Shown here: one piece after another, positions 1 through 8,484 of the stretch | Layout: every line of letters starts with the position of its first letter | How positions within the stretch are numbered: position 1 is the stretch's first letter | Source: Anabaena sp. 54 | GTDB lineage: Bacteria > Cyanobacteriota > Cyanobacteriia > Cyanobacteriales > Nostocaceae | Direction: 5' to 3' | NCBI GenBank assembly: GCA_900299285.1 | Contig: OMJF01000280.1 | Span: forward strand, 1 to 60,951 | Length of the DNA: 60,951 nucleotides | Position numbers and translations under genes: made by a program | Notes under the pieces: model-generated | Told to the model about the DNA's origin: nothing | Database searches by the model: none | Seen by the model: the letters and a program-made list of their open reading frames with translations, nothing else

Positions 1-20
1 ATTTTAAAAGACAAAAAATA

Positions 21-70
21 GTGATCTTTTGGTAATTTTATCAACAAAAGATCACTTTTCTTTTCTTTTT
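21..70 (+). terminator. Rho-independent terminator of a gene upstream of the window
   Basis: A perfect 11-bp inverted repeat (GTGATCTTTTG at 21-31, CAAAAGATCAC at 45-55) with a 13-nt loop is followed directly by a T-rich tract to about 71. This is the form of an intrinsic terminator on the + strand. The gene it would end lies left of the window. Confidence 0.65.
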
Positions 71-110
71 TACCTCCGAGAATGAAAACGCCCTGCTATA
101 AGGAGAGGGG

Positions 111-509
111 TTGGGGGTGAGTTTCAACGAAAATGAAGATAATTTTATGTATGTGCAGCAAATTTTAACAGCTTTTGCTGAGGGTTTTTATGATCAAAAT
201 GATGTTAATAAAATTCCCCCAAATTTAGCAAGTTATTATCAACAACATTGGCAAAAAATGCAAGGTGAAGGTTTATCTGATATTGCTGTTAATGTGTTAC
301 GGGTTTTGACTACTGAAGAAATGCAACCAATATCAACCGCAGCTATTAGTCAAATGATTAATGCTGATGTTTTTGATGTAGCGGAAATTATGGAAACTTG
401 GTTAGAATTTCTGCAAGAAACACGGGAGGATAAACAAACTAAATATCAATTATATCATCACAGTTTCCGGTTATATCTTCATGATTATAGCACTTTGCCT
501 AATGGTTAA
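111..509 (+). pseudogene. C-terminal fragment of a STAND-type (NACHT/NB-ARC-like) ATPase
   Basis: This 132-codon reading frame opens at a TTG at 111; the first ATG is at 147. It is helical and ends in LYHHSFRLYLHD. That ending resembles the helical segment after the nucleotide-binding domain of large cyanobacterial STAND ATPases, where an H-x-SF-x-x-(F/Y)L signature closes the module. No Walker motifs, WD40 repeats or effector domain are present, and an in-frame stop lies just upstream. The sequence before it (about 101-120) is a G-rich string common in cyanobacterial spacers. I infer a piece left from a much larger gene rather than a working small protein. The family assignment rests on one motif and the overall helical pattern. 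Confidence 0.45.
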
Positions 510-540
510 ATACAACAATTAAAAGAATAATTTAAAATGC

Positions 541-625
541 ACCAAGTCCTAGCGATTAGAAATCGCGGAACTATAGGATGAAATACAATCGAGGGCGGGG
601 AAACCCCACCCCTACAGGTTTTCCA
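541..625. repeat. Dispersed hairpins in the 510-665 spacer
   Basis: GCGATT (552-557) and AATCGC (561-566) form a small hairpin, followed by a GGGG-AAA-CCCC hairpin near 597-607. The GCGATTAGAAATC core recurs near 60877, so this is a dispersed repeat and not specific to these genes. Confidence 0.5.
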
Positions 626-665
626 ATTTAATCACTGGATCTCAATTTGCTGTAATCTCAAATTA

Positions 666-1520
666 CTAAACCTGACATTCTGAAGTTTTTTGATAATCGG
701 GAGTAGCATCAGGATAAAAGGTACGAATAGCGCCTTTTTTAGTAACAAAGATATTTGCAAATGTTTTGCCGTTATCAGTCACACGCAGTAAACAAGCTTT
801 AGGTGTTGGTTCTAAGCTGGGGTTATTTTTGTATGCTTTAGCGGCAATTGTTAAAATCTCTTCGGCATTGAGAGTGTAACCATACCCTTTAAATGGATCA
901 CTAACAGTGCGATCGCCCAATTTCATTCTAACACCAAAGGAATAAATAGCTCCCGGATCAACTTCCGATTTACTCACAGATTTGGGTAAAATTCCCGCAA
1001 GACCTCGATTTTGTAAATCTAAATAACGTCCAGCATAATGTAAACCACCAATTTTAGTTTCTGCTGGTTCACCACAAAAAACATGATCAAATCCTTCAGC
1101 ATTAAACCAAAGATTTGTTAAATCTTCCAGAAATTCTGTGTCAGAAGTTCTACTCGGAAAAATATAACCACCAACATTATTTTTAATATTGCTGAGAACA
1201 TTTGGAAAACTATTCAGCATGGCTTGGAAATTAGCAGGAGTAACTACTGTTCCCAATTTTCCACACAATTTATTAACTGCTCGATCAAACTCATTTAGCA
1301 AAGGAGGAGGAGGAGTTAAATCTTGTACACCACCAACTTTAACGGTTACAGGATTATTAATATTATCAAAGAAAGGTAAGAACTCCTCTGCAATTGCCAA
1401 ATTAGGACTCGATAGAGTAGTTACAAAAAACAGTCCTATAGCTAAGGTTAAGCACAGAAATTTATTCAACTTAGTACCAATTTGATAATTGATAGTTCTA
1501 CTCAACAGGTTTAATCTCAT
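666..1520 (-). CDS. Exported EndoU-like nuclease
   Basis: This 284-residue protein starts with a basic segment and a hydrophobic stretch (about residues 19-43) ending LAIAEE, so it is probably secreted. The C-terminal half has the EndoU pattern. FDHVFCGE supplies His146 and GLHYAGRY supplies His161, spaced like the two catalytic histidines of XendoU (FEHVFVGE and GFHNW). A downstream lysine in the KKGAIRTFYP region (261-270) could be the third catalytic residue. EndoU enzymes are metal-dependent or metal-independent RNases and also serve as toxin domains in bacterial conflict systems. Here the domain sits alone behind a signal peptide, without a delivery domain, and no adjacent small gene looks like an immunity protein. 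The fold is assigned from motifs; the biological role is unknown. ATG start at 1520. Confidence 0.7.
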   Translation of the reverse strand: MRLNLLSRTINYQIGTKLNKFLCLTLAIGLFFVTTLSSPNLAIAEEFLPFFDNINNPVTVKVGGVQDLTPPPPLLNEFDRAVNKLCGKLGTVVTPANFQAMLNSFPNVLSNIKNNVGGYIFPSRTSDTEFLEDLTNLWFNAEGFDHVFCGEPAETKIGGLHYAGRYLDLQNRGLAGILPKSVSKSEVDPGAIYSFGVRMKLGDRTVSDPFKGYGYTLNAEEILTIAAKAYKNNPSLEPTPKACLLRVTDNGKTFANIFVTKKGAIRTFYPDATPDYQKTSECQV

Positions 1521-1621
1521 GGGAATCTCACTAGATTTACGTATGACTGTGAATACTTCTCAAACTACTATTACATTATTAATTGTGTCAATTGTTCTTT
1601 AACGATTCTTAACATATCTGG

Positions 1622-2656
1622 CTAATTAAAATCCATCATATCTCCAAATTCTCCCATGATTTTTTCCAGTAGTTCTTCCATCATATCCTTCTGATTAGAA
1701 CGGAGACTTTCTGGACCTGCGAGAAATTCTTTAATGGTTATTTTCTGCTCTTTAAAATTCCAAACAAAATCACGAATCTCTGTAATTATCTTAGTTTGAG
1801 CTTCCATGGTTTCCAGCATTAATTCAATACAATCAACCCCTTGTTTAGCTGCTTTTTTGTAGTCAGCAACCATTGTTCCTTCGGGGGTATTTTTTGCTAA
1901 CCGAAGTTCCTGTTTCAATTTCTCATATTGATTTTTAAGAATTTGATTTTGTTGTTCTATGGTTTTACATTTACGAGTTAAATCATCTTCGCTATTATTA
2001 TCAATAATTTCTCCTACTTCATATTTCCGTTCAATTTCTAAAAGTCTTGCTAAATCCCCTTCTTGATAAGCTTTATTAATTTCTTTCATGATTTCTGTAT
2101 GAGTCACTTGGGTTTCATTATCTTTAACCTTATCAGGATGAAAAATTTCTGCTAACCGCAAAAATATCTGTCGCACTTTTCTAGATTCATCTGTTTTACC
2201 CACAGGGGATTCTGAATCTCTTTCTGCTTGCCAATATTGACGACTTTGATGATTTTCTTGAAAGTTATCATTTTCAGATAATTCCTCTAATTCTTGCTCT
2301 TCTTGAGTGGCTTTATAACTAATAATTCCGCCCATTTGCAGACTTCTGTACAAAGATTGTATCCTTTTCTGAGTTTGTTTTCCCAGTTTTCTTGTAGTTA
2401 AAATTTCGAGAAATAAAGCATGAATTTCCTCATCTAATTCTGCCATTTTTTTTATATTGGGACTGGCTTTATGAAATACCTCTTTCGCTAAAGAACGCAT
2501 TTTTTCAACAAAGTTATTTAATTCTGCGCGCTTTTTTTTAATCTGCTTTAATAGAAATTGGTGTTCTTTCTCTAAACCCTCTAACTCAAGATGTAAGTCA
2601 GATAGTGCTAGGGGAGTTACTGTAGTTGAGGATGCTGTTTTTGTTTTGCGTGGCAT
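1622..2656 (-). CDS. Coiled-coil protein with an internal J-domain-like segment
   Basis: This 344-residue protein is mostly charged helix, with heptad-like segments at about 20-60, 80-110 and 225-260. At residues 158-200 it has a J-domain core: a helix, then IFHPDK (His173-Pro174-Asp175-Lys176), then a second helix with EINKAYQEGD. The HPD tripeptide is the Hsp70-stimulating signature of DnaJ proteins. No Gly/Phe linker, zinc-finger or client-binding domain of a classical DnaJ follows, and the J segment is in the middle rather than at the N-terminus. It is probably a specialised co-chaperone or a scaffold that recruits DnaK. It is 45 bp from the pentapeptide gene on the same strand, so the two may be co-transcribed. 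Function unknown. Confidence 0.7.
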   Translation of the reverse strand: MPRKTKTASSTTVTPLALSDLHLELEGLEKEHQFLLKQIKKKRAELNNFVEKMRSLAKEVFHKASPNIKKMAELDEEIHALFLEILTTRKLGKQTQKRIQSLYRSLQMGGIISYKATQEEQELEELSENDNFQENHQSRQYWQAERDSESPVGKTDESRKVRQIFLRLAEIFHPDKVKDNETQVTHTEIMKEINKAYQEGDLARLLEIERKYEVGEIIDNNSEDDLTRKCKTIEQQNQILKNQYEKLKQELRLAKNTPEGTMVADYKKAAKQGVDCIELMLETMEAQTKIITEIRDFVWNFKEQKITIKEFLAGPESLRSNQKDMMEELLEKIMGEFGDMMDFN

Positions 2657-2700
2657 GGCAGATACAATTAAGCTTAGGGTTGATAAAAGAAATATATTTA

Positions 2701-3771
2701 TTATTTTAAGTTATTCTTACAATAATCAGGGTTTTCAGGTTTTAAATTTAGTTTTATCCTTAGTTCTCGACAATAACAGGCATTTTGCCAATCTTTTGCT
2801 GATTTAATTTGTTCAGGAGTTAGGTTTTTAGCTCCAATAAAATCAGCACATTTGTATTTTTCTGATTGTGTTGATTCATCAAAAATATCACCACACATTA
2901 TAGCATCTTTGAGAATTGTTTTTTTTAGATCCGCTCCTTGAAATTTTGCGCCTGGAAGTTCTGCTTCCTCTAGATTAGCTAAGTAAAGACGGGCGTTTTG
3001 AAATTGAGCTTCTTTAAGGTCTGCTTTTGCAAAATTAGCATCAATTAGATTAGTTTCTCGCAAGTCTATTTCAGATAGACGAGCTTTATAAAAGCTTGCT
3101 TGATAAAGGTTAGCTTTTCTCAGACTGCTACATTTATTTTCTTCACACTCTAATAGTGAATTTTTAAAACTTGTGTAAGCAAGCTCTCCCTTCTCTAATT
3201 TAATTCCACTTAAATCCGCTTCATCAACAACTAAATTCCATAATTTAACACCATCTTTATTCAATTCCTGTAAAGCTTCAATTCTACCACCACTAGCTTT
3301 TTGTTTACTAGCAGAGTTAATAATTGACCAAGCTTGATAATGGTCTTGTTGTTGTCTTTTTGGTGCTTCTTGAAAGTATTTAAACAAAGTAATTGCTAAA
3401 CTGATTAATACTCCCTTTTCTAATGATGTCAATAATACGGTTTTTAGTAATCCTAGTTTGATCTTTGTAGGAAAATTTAAAAACCAATTTACCCATTCTA
3501 TTAATGACCACCATGTTTTTGGATATTGGGGAATATGTTCTTTATTTTGAAGATATGTTTCATATAAACGACGATAACTTTCAGCAGATAAACCAGATTT
3601 TTCTGCCTCTTTTTCTAACAATGCAAAGTGATATTCACGAGTTAAAGGATCAGAAATTTCTGTAATAATCAAAAATTTTTCTCGCAGTTCCTTAACTTCT
3701 ACTATTTCTTGCAAATGTAAATGTTTGTCCACTTGAGAACTATTCTGTTGTTTAGATTTATCTGTACTCAT
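2701..3771 (-). CDS. Membrane-anchored pentapeptide-repeat protein
   Basis: The C-terminal half carries tandem A(D/N)LXX-type pentapeptides (ANLYQ, ASFYK, ANFAK, ADLKE, ANLEE, ADLKK), which fold into a right-handed quadrilateral beta-helix. A hydrophobic segment before it (KTVLLTSLEKGVLISLAITLF) is a likely membrane span. The N-terminal roughly 90 residues are charged and helical, and the C-terminal tail has several Cys. An upstream TTG at 3810 would add 13 residues; I prefer the ATG at 3771 (MSTDKSKQQN), giving 356 residues. Pentapeptide proteins are abundant in Nostocales and mostly uncharacterised. It is followed closely on the same strand by the J-domain gene, so an operon with it is plausible. 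Confidence 0.8.
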   Translation of the reverse strand: MSTDKSKQQNSSQVDKHLHLQEIVEVKELREKFLIITEISDPLTREYHFALLEKEAEKSGLSAESYRRLYETYLQNKEHIPQYPKTWWSLIEWVNWFLNFPTKIKLGLLKTVLLTSLEKGVLISLAITLFKYFQEAPKRQQQDHYQAWSIINSASKQKASGGRIEALQELNKDGVKLWNLVVDEADLSGIKLEKGELAYTSFKNSLLECEENKCSSLRKANLYQASFYKARLSEIDLRETNLIDANFAKADLKEAQFQNARLYLANLEEAELPGAKFQGADLKKTILKDAIMCGDIFDESTQSEKYKCADFIGAKNLTPEQIKSAKDWQNACYCRELRIKLNLKPENPDYCKNNLK

Positions 3772-3827
3772 TGCTAAAATATATCTTCGTAATTTTTTAA
3801 TAATATGCAAAGATTGTAAATGCTAAG

Positions 3828-3852
3828 AGAGACATTTTATCAAAACGTCTCT
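3828..3852. repeat. GAGACGT-type dispersed hairpin
   Basis: AGAGACATTTT (3828-3838) pairs with AAAACGTCTCT (3842-3852) around a 3-nt loop, with one G-T pair. The AGAGACGT core recurs at about 17475, 28591-28614 and inside the small element at 53004-53123. It may stop transcription between the two minus-strand genes it separates. Confidence 0.6.
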
Positions 3853-3881
3853 ACATTCTGTTTCTATCAGGTGTCAATTGA

Positions 3882-4265
3882 TTATCCAAAAATTTCTCTG
3901 CATTTTTGACAAGCTTCAGCTTGCCCAAGCCTTCGGCAAATATTATCACATTGCCTTTTTAAAGCGGCAACTACTATATCTGAAAATTCTAAATTTGAAG
4001 GTGCAGTAAAAGTAGCTAACGTTAAAGTTGGACTACTTGTCTGTGGTTTGTCAGGAGTAGTGACTTCAAAATTAAATTCGTGGTTACTGATATCTTTTAC
4101 TATTGTTTTAAATTCATCATCTATATTTTCCCCTCTGAGTAATTGCGATAGAAGTTGAATAGATGCTTCACCTCGTAAGATGGATTGTGTTAACTCTTTT
4201 GCCAACTCTTTATCTTCATCATTTAAGTTATCCCATGCGGATGGAAGTAAAACTTTGTCTATCAT
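3882..4265 (-). CDS. Small protein of unknown function with C-terminal Cys cluster
   Basis: I chose the ATG at 4265 (MIDKVLLPSAW), giving 127 residues; the longer frame needs a GTG at 4292. The N-terminal half is acidic and helical (NDEDKELAKELTQSILRGEAS). The C-terminus reads CDNICRRLGQAEACQKC, with four Cys in 17 residues (C-x3-C-x9-C-x2-C), which could bind a metal ion. No signal peptide or membrane span is visible. I do not recognise the family. It lies upstream of the pentapeptide and J-domain genes on the same strand, separated by the hairpin at 3828-3852. Confidence 0.6.
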   Translation of the reverse strand: MIDKVLLPSAWDNLNDEDKELAKELTQSILRGEASIQLLSQLLRGENIDDEFKTIVKDISNHEFNFEVTTPDKPQTSSPTLTLATFTAPSNLEFSDIVVAALKRQCDNICRRLGQAEACQKCREIFG

Positions 4266-4406
4266 AAGTGTAAATGTAACTAGAATAAACACAATATACC
4301 ATAATCAGTATATATTTTTTGTATCAAAATAATAAATTTTTTTAAGCAAAAAAACATAAATCAAGCAAATATATGTGTTCATTTTGATGTTCTTATCAAT
4401 ACCCCA

Positions 4407-5249
4407 TCATGAATGAATCACTTTTGCACAATTACTCAACTCAAACCCCTTCACATTCAGCAATTCCCGCACTTTATGACTTAACAAAGCTTTTAATTCT
4501 ATTTCACCACCGTTATTTGTATCTGTATTCACTAAAGCAGGATGGGCATAAATTTCTACTAACTTAGCTTCAATTTGCGGTATCAAACTCAGTAAATATT
4601 CTTCACTCATGTTACCAGTTTGTAACAATCCATAAACTCTATCAGCAAAGTTAATATGATGAGCTTTTAATAAACCTTCTCCATAGTTTCTTAATTGTCC
4701 AAAGACAATAGACCAGATTATTTTAGTGAGTAAATTCCGTCTATCAATTTTAAGATTTTTTGTCAATTCTTCTGAGGGTAAACGAATGAATTTAATCTGA
4801 AATTCTGCTGCCAATTCTGTTAAAATATTCAAAATTACAGGATGAACATGAAGGTGTAAATGTCCATCAACATGAGCCAGATTTAAACCAGAATCACGGA
4901 ATTTTGCTAATTGAGCAGATATTTCTAACCGCAATTCTGCACGGGTAGCTTGATTAAATTGATAGTTTAATCCTGCTTGGGTGGGGTTATGGGAAAAATT
5001 ACCCTGAGAGTCTACTAAATGGGGAATTTTATCAGGAGGTAAAACAGATTTACCGCAAACTAAAACCAGATGTAAACCAACTGCTAAATGAGGATGATTT
5101 TTTGCTAAAGAAATAGCATCTTCTACCGCATTTCCGCTTACCATTAAACTGGTACTAGTTAAAATTCCTTGGGTATGTGCTTGAATAATAGCAGTGTTGA
5201 CACTATCAGAAAATCCGAAATCATCAGCGTTAATAATTAAATAAGACAT
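4407..5249 (-). CDS. hpnK: HpnK, hopanoid-associated YdjC/ChbG-type deacetylase
   Basis: This 280-residue protein has the YdjC/ChbG deacetylase hallmarks: NADDFG (Asp9, Asp10) for metal binding, GLH (His60), and the His-rich HVDGHLHLHVHP (126-135). In characterised hopanoid producers HpnI transfers N-acetylglucosamine to bacteriohopanetetrol, HpnK removes the acetyl group, and the radical SAM enzyme HpnJ contracts the sugar to the cyclitol ether. Naming it HpnK rather than a generic YdjC protein rests on hpnJ lying directly upstream on the same strand. The 235-bp spacer to hpnJ holds only short repeats. No hpnI is in the window. Confidence 0.85.
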   Translation of the reverse strand: MSYLIINADDFGFSDSVNTAIIQAHTQGILTSTSLMVSGNAVEDAISLAKNHPHLAVGLHLVLVCGKSVLPPDKIPHLVDSQGNFSHNPTQAGLNYQFNQATRAELRLEISAQLAKFRDSGLNLAHVDGHLHLHVHPVILNILTELAAEFQIKFIRLPSEELTKNLKIDRRNLLTKIIWSIVFGQLRNYGEGLLKAHHINFADRVYGLLQTGNMSEEYLLSLIPQIEAKLVEIYAHPALVNTDTNNGGEIELKALLSHKVRELLNVKGFELSNCAKVIHS

Positions 5250-5392
5250 TGGTAATAAGTAATTGGGATCAAAAATGTCAGAATCAGGATAACCAGGATT
5301 AAAGGATTAACAGGATTAATTAAAAAACCTCAGAAGATATAGCAGTTTCCACTATTATGAAGTACAGATATGAATGATAAAACTTTTGTGGT

Positions 5393-5409
5393 GCGGGCAT
5401 CTCGCCCGC
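5393..5409. repeat. Dispersed GCGGGC/GCCCGC hairpin
   Basis: GCGGGC (5393-5398) and GCCCGC (5404-5409) flank a 5-nt loop. Repeats of this form are scattered through cyanobacterial spacers. It sits between hpnJ and hpnK and could weaken read-through. A nearby 5287-5325 stretch repeats AGGATTAA-like words. Confidence 0.5.
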
Positions 5410-5484
5410 CAAAAGTGTACCATGAAATCCGTTATAATTTAATCCTGAACATCCTTAAATCTTATAAATCCTGATTAAGACGAT

Positions 5485-6918
5485 TTACCTAGCTAAAGCT
5501 TGAGTTCGACGTTCATTCAAATAACCAAAGAACTCTTTACCTTCCCGCAAACGACGCACTAACATTTGTCTATCTCCTAGCATTTCTCGTACTATGGGAA
5601 TAATCGCTTTCGGTCGGAAATAAAACTTACGATACATCTTTTCTACCGCGTCTTCAATTTCCCCACTGGAAAGGCTTGGATATTGCAAAGTTGAAGTTTG
5701 AATACCGGAATTTGCTACTAAAGATTCATTCGCAAACCAACCATTTTCTCGCGCTTGGTCATACAATTCTGTGCCTGGATAAGGTGCTGCTATAGAAACT
5801 TGAATTGTATGGGGACTCAATTCACAAGCAAAGCGAATTGTTTCTTCTACAGTTTCTTTCGTTTCTATCGGTAAGCCAATAATAAATGTCCCATGGACAG
5901 TAATACCAAGTTTGTGGCAATTTTTCATAAATTCTCGCGCCACTTCCAACTTAATACCCTTCTTAATATTATTCAGAACTTGTTGATTACCAGATTCAAA
6001 ACCTACTAATAACAACCTTAAACCATTATCTCGTAAGGTTTTGAGAGTATCATAATCTAAATTTGCTCGAGCATTGCAACTCCAAGTTAAATTCAGTCGC
6101 TTCAGATGTTGACTAATTGCGATCGCTCGATGTTTGTCAATGGTAAATGTATCATCATCAAACATATATTCCCGCACACTGTCCCCAAACAATTCCTTAG
6201 CTTCGGCCATTTCTCTACCTACAGCATCCGGGCTTTTATGACGGTATAAATGTCCGCCAATGGTTTGCGGCCACAAACAAAAAGAGCATTTAGCCGGACA
6301 ACCCCGCCCAGTATAAAAAGATATGTAAGGATGTTGCAAATAGCCAATGAAATATTTGCTAATATCCAAATCACGGGCGTAAACTGGCAATACACTAGGC
6401 ATAGCATCCCAGTCATGAATTAAAGCACGCTCCTCCGTGTGGTGAATATTACCCAACTTATCCCGATAACTCAAACCCTTGATTTCATCCCAAGGTTTCC
6501 CCTCTGCTAATTCCTTACAAGTATAATCAAACTCATTGCGACAGACAAAATCAATGACCGGATTTTCCTGTAAAGTTTCCCCTGGTAAAACCGCAACGTG
6601 CGCCCCCACAAAGCCAACTTGTACATTGGGGTTTTGCTGTTTGATAGCTTCAGCACACTTAACATCATTCGCCAAAGAAGGCGTACTGGTGTGCATAATT
6701 ACCAATTCGTAATCTTTGGCAATTTTCAGCACATCATCCACCGTTTGCCCATGGGGAGGTGCATCAACTAACCTACTACCAGGCACTAAAGCCGCTGGTT
6801 GTGCTAACCAAGTGGGATACCAAAAAGAGGTAATTTCCCGTTTTGCTTGATAACGCGCACCCGCACCACCATCAAAACCATCAAAGGAAGGTGGACTCAA
6901 AAACAAAGTAGTTTTCAT
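5485..6918 (-). CDS. hpnJ: HpnJ, hopanoid-associated B12-binding radical SAM enzyme
   Basis: This 477-residue protein has an N-terminal cobalamin-binding-like Rossmann region (about 1-190) and then a radical SAM domain with GRGCPAKCSFC. Cys207, Cys211 and Cys214 form the CxxxCxxC ligand set for the 4Fe-4S cluster. Length and layout match HpnJ, which makes the cyclitol ether head group of composite bacteriohopanepolyols. A purine-rich stretch (GAGAG) precedes the ATG at 6918. The upstream squalene-synthase-like gene ends 50 bp before it and hpnK follows, so the three genes read as one hopanoid operon. Confidence 0.9.
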   Translation of the reverse strand: MKTTLFLSPPSFDGFDGGAGARYQAKREITSFWYPTWLAQPAALVPGSRLVDAPPHGQTVDDVLKIAKDYELVIMHTSTPSLANDVKCAEAIKQQNPNVQVGFVGAHVAVLPGETLQENPVIDFVCRNEFDYTCKELAEGKPWDEIKGLSYRDKLGNIHHTEERALIHDWDAMPSVLPVYARDLDISKYFIGYLQHPYISFYTGRGCPAKCSFCLWPQTIGGHLYRHKSPDAVGREMAEAKELFGDSVREYMFDDDTFTIDKHRAIAISQHLKRLNLTWSCNARANLDYDTLKTLRDNGLRLLLVGFESGNQQVLNNIKKGIKLEVAREFMKNCHKLGITVHGTFIIGLPIETKETVEETIRFACELSPHTIQVSIAAPYPGTELYDQARENGWFANESLVANSGIQTSTLQYPSLSSGEIEDAVEKMYRKFYFRPKAIIPIVREMLGDRQMLVRRLREGKEFFGYLNERRTQALAR

Positions 6919-6968
6919 GAATATCTCTCACACACAAGTTTTTATTTGAGTAAATTGATAATTTTTAC

Positions 6969-7799
6969 CTAACTAGCCTTAGCATTTACACCCATCAAAT
7001 TTTCAATCAGTGAAACAACATCACTACGACTGAGTTTTTCCTTGCCATTTGCTAAAGCATCAAGAGTACCATGGGCTAAAGCCAAGGGAATTTGGCAAAA
7101 TTGTAAAGCCGGTCCTTTTGGCAGAGACTTCGTATAAGCATCTGCTAAAATCAAATTCCGACGAGCATATTTTTGGAGATTGTCATTATTCCAACCCACC
7201 GGGAAAAAATTTACTCCACGAGTTAAATCCTCATGACTGTTTCGCAAAATATTGACTGCTTGTAAACCCCTCCCAAAGCCTATGGCTTGAGTACGGTTGC
7301 TTTTAGTTCCATCATACCAGTTCCATAAATCAGACAATAACAAACCCACGGCACCAGATACACTAAATGTATAGCTGTCTAAGTCCGCTTCTGTTTTTAT
7401 TTGCCAATTTTTTTCCGACCAATAAGCCATTCTATCAGCCATTGCGGCCGTTGCATCCCAAATCCGTGGAGCAATACTTTCTGGTGCTAATATTGACCAT
7501 TCTCTAATACGTAAACTGACTTCTTCTAAAGAATTTTCCTGTCCCTGAAACACTACAGAAAAGGCATCAAGCGGAAAACCGTCTACCCCAGATTGTAATG
7601 TCAGGCTAATATTTTGTAACAAGCGTTTTTTAGTCTCGTTATCCAAAATTGGATCATCTTCAATTTGATCAAGGGCCCGCATACACAGATATGCTGAGGC
7701 CACTGCTTCTTGTAATCCTGACGGTAAAATACTAATTGGGATATAAAAAGTTCTACTAGTCTCTTTGAGGATTTGCAACGCATCTTCACGTAAATCCAT
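6969..7799 (-). CDS. Squalene/phytoene synthase family protein (probable squalene synthase)
   Basis: This trans-isoprenyl diphosphate synthase is probably the head-to-head condensing enzyme making squalene for hopanoids. The start is set by an AAGGAG ribosome-binding site 8 nt before the ATG at 7799 (MDLREDALQ); the longer frame to 7859 has no such site. The product is 276 residues. The first Asp-rich motif is RALDQIEDD (Asp44, Asp48, Asp49). The second reads ILRNSHEDLTRGVNFFP, with Asn177 where many squalene synthases have the first Asp of DxxxD. I expect this variant to be shared within a cyanobacterial subfamily, but that needs alignment. It heads the hpnJ-hpnK operon, which supports squalene over phytoene as product. 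Confidence 0.8.
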   Translation of the reverse strand: MDLREDALQILKETSRTFYIPISILPSGLQEAVASAYLCMRALDQIEDDPILDNETKKRLLQNISLTLQSGVDGFPLDAFSVVFQGQENSLEEVSLRIREWSILAPESIAPRIWDATAAMADRMAYWSEKNWQIKTEADLDSYTFSVSGAVGLLLSDLWNWYDGTKSNRTQAIGFGRGLQAVNILRNSHEDLTRGVNFFPVGWNNDNLQKYARRNLILADAYTKSLPKGPALQFCQIPLALAHGTLDALANGKEKLSRSDVVSLIENLMGVNAKAS

Positions 7800-8484
7800 T
7801 TTGTTCACTCCTTGATTTTCACACCACACACGATTTTTGATTTTTCTTTGATTTTTCAATGATACTGGATTTAGTTTTTACTAAACCGTAAAAACCATAA
7901 ATATCCTAGTATTTAATCTAGGAATTAATAGTTTATCGTGTCTTAGTTAACACGAGTCTCAAGTTTATCAAAGTTTAGTCTAGTATATAAGGTTTTGGTG
8001 ACAAGAATTTCTGTTACAGGAGTAGATATCGGCAACTCTAATTTCTGAGTATTAAAGTAAAATATTGCCATTTAAGCATAAGTAAAATTACTGTTAATAC
8101 CCAGAAAAATCTTCGACATATTGGATAAATTTACTATCACAAATCTACGTATCTTAACTTATTATTCAAATAACAAGCTTACATAAATACCATCGGAATC
8201 TTAATTTTTTGTAAAAACAGCCCACATATCTACTTTCCACTTGCAGCCCCAATGATTCCCTGCTATATATAAAATATTTAATAAATAGTAAATTTTTCCC
8301 AAAAGCGTGCATTTTGTGTAAAATAAATGCAGGTAAATTGCCAAATGTTTATGTACTTGCTAAAAATTTTCTAAAATCTACCTGATAATTGTTAATTTGA
8401 CTAGAGCAGTGTCAATAAATTAGCCAGGATTGCACTAGTTTCAACTCACCCGTAACATCGCTATCATAATATTTAGAGGTATAA
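7800..8484. promoter_or_regulatory. Divergent AT-rich promoter region
   Basis: These 685 bp separate the minus-strand hopanoid operon from the plus-strand NYN gene and must hold promoters for both. I found no ORF, tRNA or clear repeat. AT-rich -10-like stretches such as TATATAA (near 7984-7990) are present but cannot be assigned. An AGAGG site lies just before the NYN start. Confidence 0.4.

Noticed and set aside
1189..1485. 98-residue plus-strand ORF opposite the EndoU gene
   Set aside because: It lies fully antisense to a well-supported gene and its translation has no domain pattern.
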